Below are positions 18,294 to 26,043 of a stretch of 64,000 bases of DNA, in pieces. The position numbers and the translations under genes were made by a program. This stretch comes from Marinibaculum sp040216765 (GTDB lineage: Bacteria > Pseudomonadota > Alphaproteobacteria > Ferrovibrionales > Ferrovibrionaceae), in NCBI GenBank assembly GCA_040216765.1, contig JAVJON010000032.1:62001-126000 (forward strand), in the 5' to 3' direction. A model generated the notes under the pieces. That model was not told the origin of the DNA. It searched no databases and worked only from the letters and a program-made list of their open reading frames with translations. Each line of letters starts with the position of its first letter. Position 1 is the first letter of the stretch.

Positions 18294-19520
18294 CTAGCCC
18301 GCCGGCTGCGTGACGCAGCCCGCGTCCTGGTGCCCAGGACCGCCGGCAAGGCTGCGCTGACCCAGCGTTACCACCGCCGTCGCCGCCGTGCCGGCCAGGA
18401 CCGACACCCAGAATCCGTTCTGCGCGCCGAACGTGTCGACGACCCAGCCGGCCGCGAACGCACCGAACGCCATGCCGATGCCGATGCCCGTCATCACCCA
18501 GGTGACACCTTCCGTCAGCATCGATTCCGGGACCCGCCGCTCAATCAGGCCGAAGGCGGTTATGAAGGTGGGCGAGACCGCAATGCCGCTGACGAAGACC
18601 GCGATCGCAAGCAGGACGACCGATGTGCCGGCAAAAAGCAGCGGAACGGCGGTGACGGCAAGAACGCCGACGGCGATCAGGAGCTGATGTTGCAGAGCCA
18701 TTCGGGGGTTCATCGCACCCAGGACGAGACCCAGCACGAAGGAGCCCATGGCATAGACCCCGATGACAAGGCTGGCCGCACCGGGCTGGCCGAGCTCTTC
18801 GGCGATTGCGACGGAGCTGACCTCGGCGGTGGCGAACATCGCGCCGACGAAGATGAGCGCCAGCGTTACGACCTGCACCGGCCGCAGGCGGATCGCCGAG
18901 CCCTTGGCGCCTCCCGCTTCCGGCATGCGCACGCGTGGCTCGGTCGATCGCTACAGCAGGAATGCGGCGGTGCCGAAGGCGAGGAAAGCGGTATTGGCCA
19001 GCACCCCGGCTTCGGGGAAGACCGAAACCGCCAGCGCCACCGAGAGCGAGGCGCCTGTGATGTACATCAGTTCGTCAGCGGCGGATTCAAAGGCAAAGGC
19101 GGTGTTGAGTTCAGGGCGGTTCCTGAAGAGCTCGCTCCACCGGGCACGGACCATCGCCGACATGCTGGGCATTGCGGCGGCAAGCAGGGCGGATGCGAAG
19201 AGCGTCCAGACCGGCCAGCCCTGGTTGGCCGCGGCAGCCAGCGCAAGGAAGGCGGCAACGGATAGAGCCGTCGAAGGCATGACGATCGCCGACTGGCCGA
19301 ACCGGTCCACCATGCGCGACAATTGCGGGGATACCAGAGCATTGGTAACCGCGAACGTCGCCGCGACCGCGCCGGCCAGCCAGTACTCGCCATGGGTCTG
19401 CGACAGCATGGCGACGATGCCGATGGGCGCCATGGCAATCGGCAGCCGTGCGACGAACGCGGCCGCGGAGAATCCTTTGGCCCCGGGAGCCTGGAAGATC
19501 CGGCGATAGGGGTTGGGCAT
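18294..19520 (-). pseudogene. MFS transporter interrupted by an in-frame amber codon
   Basis: The 5' part (19520-18954, about 189 residues from MPNPYRRIF) and the 3' part (to 18294, ending VTQPAG) are in the same frame and together make one MFS protein of about 405 residues with 12 helices. A single TAG at 18951-18953 separates them in the central loop (AAFLL-stop-RSTEPRVRMPEA). CAG to TAG, one transition, would explain it. ATG 18932 could restart translation but lacks a good ribosome-binding site. ATG 19520 follows AAGG at 9 nt. It may be a recent pseudogene, two half-proteins, or a sequencing error. The TetR gene at 19640 is divergent. Confidence 0.8.
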
Positions 19521-19559
19521 CAGGGTCATCCTTGATCATGGCGGGGCGGAGGTGGATAT

Positions 19560-19572
19560 ATACGCGGCGTAT
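19560..19572. promoter_or_regulatory. TetR operator-like palindrome, copy 1
   Basis: ATACGC-G-GCGTAT is a perfect 6-bp-arm palindrome lying 40 bp upstream of the MFS start and 68 bp upstream of the divergent TetR start. It is the most symmetrical of three related copies in 66 bp and the nearest to the transporter gene. Confidence 0.7.
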
Positions 19573-19589
19573 GTGAATGACGTAGGAAC

Positions 19590-19602
19590 ATACGCGGTGT
19601 AT
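19590..19602. promoter_or_regulatory. TetR operator-like palindrome, copy 2
   Basis: ATACGC-G-GTGTAT differs from copy 1 at one position and starts 30 bp after it, close to three helical turns, so bound dimers would lie on the same DNA face. Confidence 0.65.
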
Positions 19603-19612
19603 GTCAATACAA

Positions 19613-19625
19613 ATACGTCGTGTAT
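19613..19625. promoter_or_regulatory. TetR operator-like palindrome, copy 3
   Basis: ATACGT-C-GTGTAT is the most diverged copy and starts 23 bp after copy 2. It ends 14 bp before the TetR start codon, a position suited to autorepression. Confidence 0.6.
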
Positions 19626-19639
19626 GCGAATGAGGGGAT

Positions 19640-20233
19640 ATGCGTAGGCCGCGCAGCGAGACGATCGCCGAAACCCGGGCCAAGCTGCTGAAGGCCGCGC
19701 GGATGGCCTTCAGCACGGTCGGCTATGCCGAAGCCTCAATGGATGCCTTCACCGCGGAGGCCGGACTGACGCGAGGGGCGCTGTACCATCAGTTCGGGGA
19801 CAAGCGAGGGCTGCTTCGCGCGGTCGTTGCCGAAATCGACGCGGAGATGACGAAGCGGCTCGAAACGATCGCCGCACGGGCCCCAGGCCCCTGGGAGGCC
19901 CTTGTCGACGAAATGACGGCCTATATCGAAATGGCTCTCGAGCCGGAGATCCAGCGCATCATGTTCCGGGACGGTCCGGCCGTGCTGGGCGACATTTCGC
20001 AGTGGCCGAGCACCAACGGATGTGTGCGGGCGGTGGCCAGACGCCTCGACGCGTTGCGCGCCGAAGGCATGCTGGTCGATATCGACACCGAGGCCACAGC
20101 CCGCATCGTAAACGGGGCGGCGATCCAGGCAGCCATCTGGATCGCAGGGTCGGAGAACCCCGAGGAGACGTCGAAGAAGGCCGTGGCCAGCTTTCGAACC
20201 TTCCTTGACGGGCTGCGCGCGGACCGGCGCTGA
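19640..20233 (+). CDS. TetR-family transcriptional regulator, divergent from the MFS gene
   Basis: This 197-residue regulator has a classical TetR helix-turn-helix: RAKLLKAARMAFSTVGYAEASM, then FTAEAGLTRGALYHQFGDKRGLLRAVV (about residues 13-62). The ligand-binding C-terminal half is alpha-helical and typical of efflux-pump repressors. GAGGGG lies just before ATG 19640. Three ATACGC-like palindromes fill the gap to the divergent MFS gene, so it probably represses both genes and is released by a transported compound. The regulator is intact although its presumed target gene carries a stop codon. Confidence 0.9.
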   Translation: MRRPRSETIAETRAKLLKAARMAFSTVGYAEASMDAFTAEAGLTRGALYHQFGDKRGLLRAVVAEIDAEMTKRLETIAARAPGPWEALVDEMTAYIEMALEPEIQRIMFRDGPAVLGDISQWPSTNGCVRAVARRLDALRAEGMLVDIDTEATARIVNGAAIQAAIWIAGSENPEETSKKAVASFRTFLDGLRADRR

Positions 20234-20290
20234 ACGGTGCCGGAATGCCCGACCGGCGGTTCTGTTCAGCCACCTGGTCTTTCGACAGCT

Positions 20291-20409
20291 AGCAGCTGCC
20301 AAATCCCTGTCTCGGTTCAGCGCATTCCGTGAGAGGGCCAGACGGTGCAAGGACCTCCGGCCGGGCAGCCGACCTGAACCGGACAGCAGCAGGTCGAGCC
20401 CGCGTCTGA
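20291..20409. repeat. Dispersed repeat, copy related to 49853-49975
   Basis: In the 241-nt gap after the TetR gene, a segment beginning near CAGCTGCC closely matches the region at 49853-49975. Over a gap-free 62-base core (20301-20362 against 49864-49925) I count 55 identities; similarity continues to GTCGAGCCCG. No protein-coding role is evident. It looks like a genomic intergenic repeat family. Confidence 0.75.
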
Positions 20410-20474
20410 CGCGCTATCGGGACTGGTGCAGCCGGATGGCAGTTGATCGCCGCCGGGACCGGCCCGGCCGGCGC

Positions 20475-21413
20475 TCAAGCGTCGCCGTAGTCGATCGGCG
20501 TCGTGTGCCAGCCTTCCTTGTGCTTCTTCCAGTACAGTTCCCGCAGGCGGGCGCTGATCGGCCCGGGGCGGTCATTGGCATAGATCCGGCCGTCGACGCG
20601 GCTGACCGGCATCACGCCGCCGGCGGTGGTGCTGGTCAACACCTCGTCGGCTTCCAGCAGCTCTTCCGGTTTCAGCGGCCGCACCTCGATGGGGATGCCG
20701 AGCTCGCTGCAGAGGTCCAGCACGGACTTGCGGGTCACGCCTTCCAGCGCACCATGGTCGGGCGACACCACCGTGCCGTCGATCACCGCGAAGACGTTGA
20801 AGCCGGGGCCCTCCGCGACGGTGCCGTCGGGACCCAGCAGGATCGCATTGTCCGCGCCCTTGTCGGTCGCCTCGAACTGCGCCTTGATCAAGTCGCCCCA
20901 ATGGTAGTTCTTCACCGTCGGGTCGACCGATTCCGGGGCGATGCGCGGGATCGAGGAAATCACCAGGTGCGCGCCGCGCGCCTGCATCTCCTCGTCCATC
21001 ACCCAGACCCAGGGGATCGCGTAGGCGATCAGCCGGTTCTCGCAGTTCGCCGGGTGCCGCGGCAGGCCGGGCTTCGCCAGGCCCCGGGTGCAGACCATGG
21101 CGACATAGGAATCGCGCAGGCCCGAGCGGCTGACGCAGCCGTGCAGGATCGCCGCCAGGCCGGCCCGGTCCACCGGCAGGGTCATCCGCATCGCGGCGAC
21201 CGAGCGCAGGAACCGGTCCAGATGATCGTCCAGCCGGAAGAAGGCGCCGTCGGTGACATGCACCACGTCATAGGTGACATCGGACTTGGTGAAGCCCCAG
21301 TCGAGCACCGAGATCTTCGCCTCGGCGATCGGGACAAATTCCGAATCCTGCCAGGCGCAGCCCTTCGCGAAGGGATTGCTCTGCACCGCCGACAGGGTCT
21401 GTGCCTGACTCAT
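20475..21413 (-). CDS. Fold-type IV aminotransferase, (R)-selective amine transaminase-like
   Basis: This 312-residue PLP enzyme belongs to the BCAT/D-amino-acid transaminase/(R)-amine transaminase class. From memory it follows the fungal (R)-amine transaminases closely: NPFAKGCAW, ISVLDWGFTKSDVTYDVV, GAFFRLDDHLDRF, CTRGLAKPG, DPTVKNYHWGDLIKA with the PLP-binding Lys, EGPGFNVFAV, GVTRKSVLDL, TTAGGVMPV and a terminal PIDYGDA. Amine specificity is therefore likely but not proven; branched-chain or D-alanine specificity are alternatives. AAGGAGA precedes ATG 21413. A class III aminotransferase lies 37 nt upstream on the same strand, so two transaminases of different fold appear co-expressed. Confidence 0.88.
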   Translation of the reverse strand: MSQAQTLSAVQSNPFAKGCAWQDSEFVPIAEAKISVLDWGFTKSDVTYDVVHVTDGAFFRLDDHLDRFLRSVAAMRMTLPVDRAGLAAILHGCVSRSGLRDSYVAMVCTRGLAKPGLPRHPANCENRLIAYAIPWVWVMDEEMQARGAHLVISSIPRIAPESVDPTVKNYHWGDLIKAQFEATDKGADNAILLGPDGTVAEGPGFNVFAVIDGTVVSPDHGALEGVTRKSVLDLCSELGIPIEVRPLKPEELLEADEVLTSTTAGGVMPVSRVDGRIYANDRPGPISARLRELYWKKHKEGWHTTPIDYGDA

Positions 21414-21450
21414 GCCCGTCTCCTTCTTCCGGCTTGCCGGATGGTTCGTG

Positions 21451-22848
21451 TCAGGCTGCGACGCTGCGCAGCCCTTCCTTGTTCACCCAGCCGTCGGTTT
21501 CGTCCAGCGCCTTCTCCAGCGCATCGAAGATCTCGTGGACCTGGGCTTCGGTGACGATCAGCGGCGGGCAGACGGTCACCGCGCCGGCACCGATCGCCCG
21601 CAGGATCACGCCCTGGCCCTGGGCGAACTCGACGCATTGCGCGGCGACGCCGTTCGCCGGGGCGAACTCCCGCTTGCTGGGCTTGTCGGCGACCAGTTCC
21701 ACCGCGCCGACCAGGCCGACGCCACGCGCCTCGCCCACCAGCGGGTGATCGGCCAGGGCCTTCAGCCGCTTCTGGAAGGTCGGGTAGATCGCCCGCACAT
21801 GCTCCAGGGTCTTGCGCTCCTCGTAGATCTGCAGGGTGCGCAGCGCCACGGCGGCGGCGACCGGGTGCCCGGAATAGGTATAGCCATGGCCGAACGCGCC
21901 GATTTCCTTGCTCTCGTCGGCGATCGCCTGGTAGATCGGGTCGTCCAGCATGACCGCCGCGATCGGCAGGTAGCTCGACGACAGCTGCTTGGCGCAGGAC
22001 AGGGTGTTCGGCTTGATGCCGAAGGTCTCGCTGCCCCACATGTTGCCGGTGCGCATGAAGCCGGTGATCACCTCGTCGGCGATCATCCAGATGTCGTACT
22101 TCTGCAGCACCGCCTGGATCTTCTCGAAATAGCCCTCCGGCGGCACGATCACGCCGCCCGCACCCATCACCGGCTCGGCAATGAAGGCGGCGATGGTGTC
22201 CGGATCCTCCTTCAGGATCAGGTCTTCCAGGTTCTGCGCCATGCGGCTGGAGAAGTCCTGCTCGCTCTCGCCCGGCTCGGCATAGCGGTAGTGGTGCGGG
22301 CAGTCGGTGTGCAGCACGCCATCGATCGGCAGGTCGAAGGAGCGGTGGTTGAGCGGGATGCCGGTCAGGCTGGCCGCGGCGATGGTGACGCCGTGATAGC
22401 CCTTGATCCGGCCGATCATCTTCTTCTTCTTCGGGCGGCCGATCGCGTTGTTGTAGTAGCGGACCAGCTTCATCTGGGTGTCGTTGGCCTCGGACCCCGA
22501 ATTGACGAAGAAGACTTTCGACATCTCGACCGGCGCGATGCTCTTCAGCTTCTCCGCCAGCTCGATGCTGGGCATCGAGGATTTATGGGTGAAGCCGTGA
22601 TAATAGGGCAGCTCGCGCATCTGCTTCGTCGCGGCGTCGATCAGCTCTTCCTCGTTCCAGCCGAGCGAGGCGCACCACAGGCCCGCCATGCCTTCGATAT
22701 AGCGGTTGCCCTGGTCGTCCCAGACATGGATGCCCTCGCCCTTGGTGATGATCAGCGGCCCCTTCTGCTCGTGCTTGCGCAGGTTGGTATAGGGGTGCAG
22801 CACATTGGCAATATCCCGTGCGGCCGCGGAATTCGGGGCGTAGTTCAT
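21451..22848 (-). CDS. Class III (omega) aminotransferase
   Basis: This 465-residue fold-type I PLP enzyme has VFFVNSGSEANDTQMKLVRYY (PLP phosphate contact, about residues 118-138), GRIKGYHGVTIAAASLTG, AFIAEPVMGAGGVIVPP, WMIADEVITGFMRTG with the Asp that contacts the pyridine nitrogen, and the catalytic Lys in SCAKQLSSSYLP. It groups with omega-amino acid:pyruvate and amine transaminases, usually (S)-selective. AAGGA precedes ATG 22848 at 7 nt. It is upstream of the fold IV enzyme and probably transcribed first in a two-gene unit. Confidence 0.92.
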   Translation of the reverse strand: MNYAPNSAAARDIANVLHPYTNLRKHEQKGPLIITKGEGIHVWDDQGNRYIEGMAGLWCASLGWNEEELIDAATKQMRELPYYHGFTHKSSMPSIELAEKLKSIAPVEMSKVFFVNSGSEANDTQMKLVRYYNNAIGRPKKKKMIGRIKGYHGVTIAAASLTGIPLNHRSFDLPIDGVLHTDCPHHYRYAEPGESEQDFSSRMAQNLEDLILKEDPDTIAAFIAEPVMGAGGVIVPPEGYFEKIQAVLQKYDIWMIADEVITGFMRTGNMWGSETFGIKPNTLSCAKQLSSSYLPIAAVMLDDPIYQAIADESKEIGAFGHGYTYSGHPVAAAVALRTLQIYEERKTLEHVRAIYPTFQKRLKALADHPLVGEARGVGLVGAVELVADKPSKREFAPANGVAAQCVEFAQGQGVILRAIGAGAVTVCPPLIVTEAQVHEIFDALEKALDETDGWVNKEGLRSVAA

Positions 22849-22978
22849 GGCGAGGTCCTTATGCATGGCTGCCGGTCCGGCCGGTTTCGCGCCCCTGGCG
22901 CGCCGGCCCGGACCGGTTGCGACGAGCCGATGGCCTGCGACGGGGCAGGCGAGGCTGGGCAGATTGTCCGACCGGGGC

Positions 22979-23007
22979 AGCATACGATTGTTACGGCCGC
23001 TACCCAA
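22979..23007 (-). promoter_or_regulatory. Candidate promoter of the aminotransferase pair
   Basis: On the minus strand TTGGGT (23002-23007) and TATGCT (22979-22984) are spaced 17 nt apart, about 130 nt upstream of ATG 22848. The -10 match is good and the -35 moderate. It lies in the 238-nt gap between the aminotransferase and the GST gene. Confidence 0.4.
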
Positions 23008-23086
23008 GTGCCGGGTTGGCGAATCTCGGGCGCCGTTTGGCCTGGGCCGCACGAATCCTGGCAGTGCGCCGCTGCCGGGCGCGCGC

Positions 23087-23686
23087 TCAGCCTGCCGTCA
23101 GGCCCAGTTCCGCCTCCATGCGGGCGATCCACGCGCGCAGGGCCGGATGCGGCGCCAGGTCGAAGCCGCCTTCCCCGGCCACCCGGGTATAGGCGATCAG
23201 GCAGATATCCGCGGCCGTCAGCGCATCGCCCAGCAGATAGTCCCGGCTGGCCAGCGCCTGTTCCATAAGCGCCAGCGCAGCTTCGCCTCCCGCCACCTTC
23301 TGCGGGTCGCGGGTCTCCACGGTGCGGCCGCGGAACAGGATATCGGACCGGCAGACCGCGATGGTGGGCTCGTGGCTGTACTGCTCCCAGAACAGCCATT
23401 CCATCATCTTGGCCCGGTGGTAGGGATCCCGCGGCACCAGCCGCGAGCCTTCCGCCAGGTACAGCACGATGGCGTTGGACTGCGCCAGCATGCGGCCGTC
23501 GGGCAGCTCCACGGCCGGCACCTGGCCGGCCGGGTTGCGTGCCAGGAAGGCCGGCCTGCGGGTCTCGCCGCGCATCGAATCGACCTCCACCCAGTCGAAC
23601 GGGATGCCCAGCAGGTCCGCCGTATAGCTGACCTTCAGGCAGTTGCCCGACTGGCTGTTGCCGAAGACCGTCAATTTCCCTGGCAT
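23087..23686 (-). CDS. Glutathione S-transferase family protein
   Basis: The 199-residue product has an N-terminal thioredoxin-like domain with LTVFGNSQSGNCLKVSYTADLLG (residues about 5-27; Ser or Cys of SGNC at the glutathione site), RNPAGQVPAVELPDG with the cis-Pro, and QSNAIVLYLAEG. The C-terminal helical domain has DYLLGDALTAADICLIAYTRVA, the GST N-capping motif. It likely conjugates or reduces with glutathione in the cytoplasm; substrate unknown. GGAG precedes ATG 23686. An EamA transporter lies just upstream on the same strand. Confidence 0.92.
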   Translation of the reverse strand: MPGKLTVFGNSQSGNCLKVSYTADLLGIPFDWVEVDSMRGETRRPAFLARNPAGQVPAVELPDGRMLAQSNAIVLYLAEGSRLVPRDPYHRAKMMEWLFWEQYSHEPTIAVCRSDILFRGRTVETRDPQKVAGGEAALALMEQALASRDYLLGDALTAADICLIAYTRVAGEGGFDLAPHPALRAWIARMEAELGLTAG

Positions 23687-23733
23687 ATGCCGCTCTCCGT
23701 GCCATGCCGGCCATTCTTCGGGTGGAAGGATGG

Positions 23734-24672
23734 CTAGCGCAAAGCGGCCTTGTCCAGGGGCCGGCGGAAGCTGGCCAGCAGGATGCCCAGCACGACCAGG
23801 GCGAAGGCGACCCAGATCCACCAGCTGACGCTTTCGCCCCAGATGACCCAGCCCCAGAAGAAGCCGTAGAGCGTGATCAGGTAGTTCGCCTGGGAGAAGA
23901 ACACCGGGCCCTTCAGCCGCACCAGCTCCAGAAACACGCTGATGAAGAAGGCGGTCAGGGCGACCGTCGCCAGCAGCGCCCAGGGCGCGATCGACCATGC
24001 GGGAAGCAGCGCCGGCGTCTGGCCGGTGGCCAGGACGAAGATCGCCATCACCACGGAGGATCCCAGCAGGGTGCCGCTGGCGCTGGCCGGGCTCGGCTCC
24101 GCCGGGGGCTGCAGCAGGGCGGCGGCGATGCTGGCCATGGCAAAGAAACAGGGCGTGCCCAGCGCCAGCAGGAACCAGCCGGCCATGTCCGGGTCGGGCA
24201 GCGCGGTTTCCGGCACCAGCACGAGGCTGACCCCGGCAAAGCCCAGCAGGATGCCCAGCACGCCGAACAGATAGATCCGCTCCAGCCGGGCGATGACGCC
24301 GAACAGGTAGGTCAGGGCCGGCGCAAAGGACAGCACCAGGGTCATCAGCCCGGCATTGATATGCGGCGCGACGAAATTGAGCAGGGTCAGCGGGAAGCCG
24401 ACCGCCAGCGCGCCGATCACCGCATAGGCGCGCAGGTTGCGCCAGCCGGTCCCCGGCGGGATCCGCAAGCCCAGGCAGATCGCCAGCAGCAGCAGCCCGC
24501 CGCCGAGGCTTTGCCAGAAGCTGAACACGAAGGACGGGATGCCGGCCTCGGCGGCGATCTTGGAGGCGGAGTAGAACAGGGCCCAGACCGCCGGCGCGCC
24601 GATCAGCAGGATGAAGGGCCAGGCCCTGCGCAGGGGCCCGTTCGCCGTGGCAGCCGGTGTCTCTGCGGCCAT
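23734..24672 (-). CDS. EamA/DMT-family transporter
   Basis: This 312-residue integral membrane protein has about ten hydrophobic helices in two EamA-like halves: PAVWALFYSASKIAAEAG starts the first and GPVFFSQANYLITLYGFFWGWVIWGESVS lies in the second. The second-half segment with FFWGWVIWGE is diagnostic of DMT exporters. They move amino acids or other metabolites across the inner membrane. ATG 24672 follows GAGGGGGAA; an upstream in-frame ATG at 24732 is less well supported. It is divergent from the acyl-CoA dehydrogenase at 24859, with 186 nt between. Confidence 0.9.
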   Translation of the reverse strand: MAAETPAATANGPLRRAWPFILLIGAPAVWALFYSASKIAAEAGIPSFVFSFWQSLGGGLLLLAICLGLRIPPGTGWRNLRAYAVIGALAVGFPLTLLNFVAPHINAGLMTLVLSFAPALTYLFGVIARLERIYLFGVLGILLGFAGVSLVLVPETALPDPDMAGWFLLALGTPCFFAMASIAAALLQPPAEPSPASASGTLLGSSVVMAIFVLATGQTPALLPAWSIAPWALLATVALTAFFISVFLELVRLKGPVFFSQANYLITLYGFFWGWVIWGESVSWWIWVAFALVVLGILLASFRRPLDKAALR

Positions 24673-24858
24673 TCGTTCCCCCTCTGCCCGGGGTGCGCGT
24701 CGTTGCTGCGTCGCGGCCGGCCCGGCATTCATGGCCGGTCGGTCGCCGGCTTTCGCCTATCGGCGTATCGCTCTACTGCGGCGCGCGCAAGCCCGCTATG
24801 TTAGGTGGTTCAGTGCGGCCCGCCTGCGGGGCGCTCGCCATCGCTGCCGGAAGCCGCC

Positions 24859-26007
24859 ATGTCCGATCTCGCATTCGCACCCTGTACCCTGCCCGAAGGC
24901 GCCGAGGCGCTGCGTGCGGAGGTGCGCGCCTTTCTCGTGGAGGAACTGGCCGATTATCCGGCGCGCCGCCGCGCCGAGACCTGGTCCGGCGCGTCCCGCG
25001 ATTTCAGCCGCAAGGTCGGCGGACGGGGCTGGATCGGCATGACCTGGCCCAGGCAGTATGGCGGGGCAGAGCGCACCACCCTGGAACGCTATGTCGTGCT
25101 GGAGGAGATGCTGGCCGCCGGCGCGCCGGTGGCCGCCCACTGGATCGCGGACCGGCAGAGCGGGCCGCTGCTGCTGCGCTACGGCACCGAGGAGCAGCGC
25201 CGCAGCATCGTGCCGCGGATCGCCCGCGGCGAAGTGCAGTTCTGCATCGGCATGTCGGAGCCGGACAGCGGGTCGGACCTGGCCTCGGTCCGCAGCCGTG
25301 CGGTGCCGGAGGGCAATGGCTGGCGGCTCGACGGGCGCAAGGTCTGGACCTCCGGCGCGCATGAGGCCGACTACATGATCGCGCTGTTCCGCACCGCCGC
25401 CCAGGGCGAAGACCGCCATGCCGGCCTGTCGCAGTTCCTGGTCGACATGTCGCTGCCCGGCATCACGGTGCGGCCGATCGTCGACCTCGCAGGCCAGCAT
25501 CATTTCAACGAGGTGCTGTTCGACGGCGCGGTGCTGCCGGCGGACGCGCTGATCGGCGGCGAGGGGCAGGGCTGGCAGCAGGTCACGCAGGAACTCGCCT
25601 TCGAGCGCAGCGGGCCGGAACGCTTCCTGTCCTGCATGCAGCTGGTGAACGAGATGGTGCGCATGGCCGGGGCCCGGCAGGACGATGCGGCGCTGGCGGC
25701 GATCGGCCGGCTGGTCGCGCATCTCTCCGTGCTGCGGCAGATGTCGCTGTCGGTCGCCGCGATGCTGGAGCGGGGCGAGAACCCGGCGGTCGAGGCGGCG
25801 CTGGTGAAGGATCTGGGTGCGGTCCTGGAACAGTCGGTGCCGGAGATCGCCGCCGATGTCTTCGATGTCGAGCCGATGCTCGACTCTACCGGCGACTATG
25901 TGCAGGTGCTGGCCTACCTGACCCAGGTGGTGCCGTCCTATTCGCTGCGCGGCGGCACGCGCGAGATCCTCCGCGGCATCATCGCCCGCGGGCTGGGCCT
26001 GCGCTGA
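24859..26007 (+). CDS. Acyl-CoA dehydrogenase family protein (pair member 1)
   Basis: The 382-residue FAD enzyme contains the FAD-contacting FCIGMSEPDSGSDLASV (about residues 130-146), GWRLDGRKVWTSGAHEADYMI, and a C-terminal SLRGGTREILRGIIARGLGLR. In medium-chain enzymes the catalytic Glu lies in YEGT of that last region; here it reads LRGGT, so the base is elsewhere or in the partner subunit. GGAAG precedes ATG 24859. The next gene, 36 nt on, is a shorter dehydrogenase, a pairing seen in alpha2beta2 acyl-CoA dehydrogenases of steroid side-chain catabolism. Confidence 0.92.
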   Translation: MSDLAFAPCTLPEGAEALRAEVRAFLVEELADYPARRRAETWSGASRDFSRKVGGRGWIGMTWPRQYGGAERTTLERYVVLEEMLAAGAPVAAHWIADRQSGPLLLRYGTEEQRRSIVPRIARGEVQFCIGMSEPDSGSDLASVRSRAVPEGNGWRLDGRKVWTSGAHEADYMIALFRTAAQGEDRHAGLSQFLVDMSLPGITVRPIVDLAGQHHFNEVLFDGAVLPADALIGGEGQGWQQVTQELAFERSGPERFLSCMQLVNEMVRMAGARQDDAALAAIGRLVAHLSVLRQMSLSVAAMLERGENPAVEAALVKDLGAVLEQSVPEIAADVFDVEPMLDSTGDYVQVLAYLTQVVPSYSLRGGTREILRGIIARGLGLR

Positions 26008-26043
26008 GCCGGCCCGAGGGACAGCAGACCACAGGGAGGCGGA

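Noticed and set aside
19736..20350. A 204-codon minus-strand frame opposite the TetR gene
   Set aside because: It overlaps a clear TetR coding sequence and extends into the repeat; no recognisable domain.
20237..20474. A small gene between the TetR and transaminase genes
   Set aside because: Frames here lack ribosome-binding sites and coincide with a dispersed repeat shared with 49853-49975.
20475..21413. Calling the fold IV transaminase a branched-chain aminotransferase (ilvE)
   Set aside because: Segment order and motifs (FFRLDDHLDRF, KNYHWGDLIKA, TTAGGVMP, terminal PIDYGDA) fit (R)-amine transaminases better; specificity is left open.
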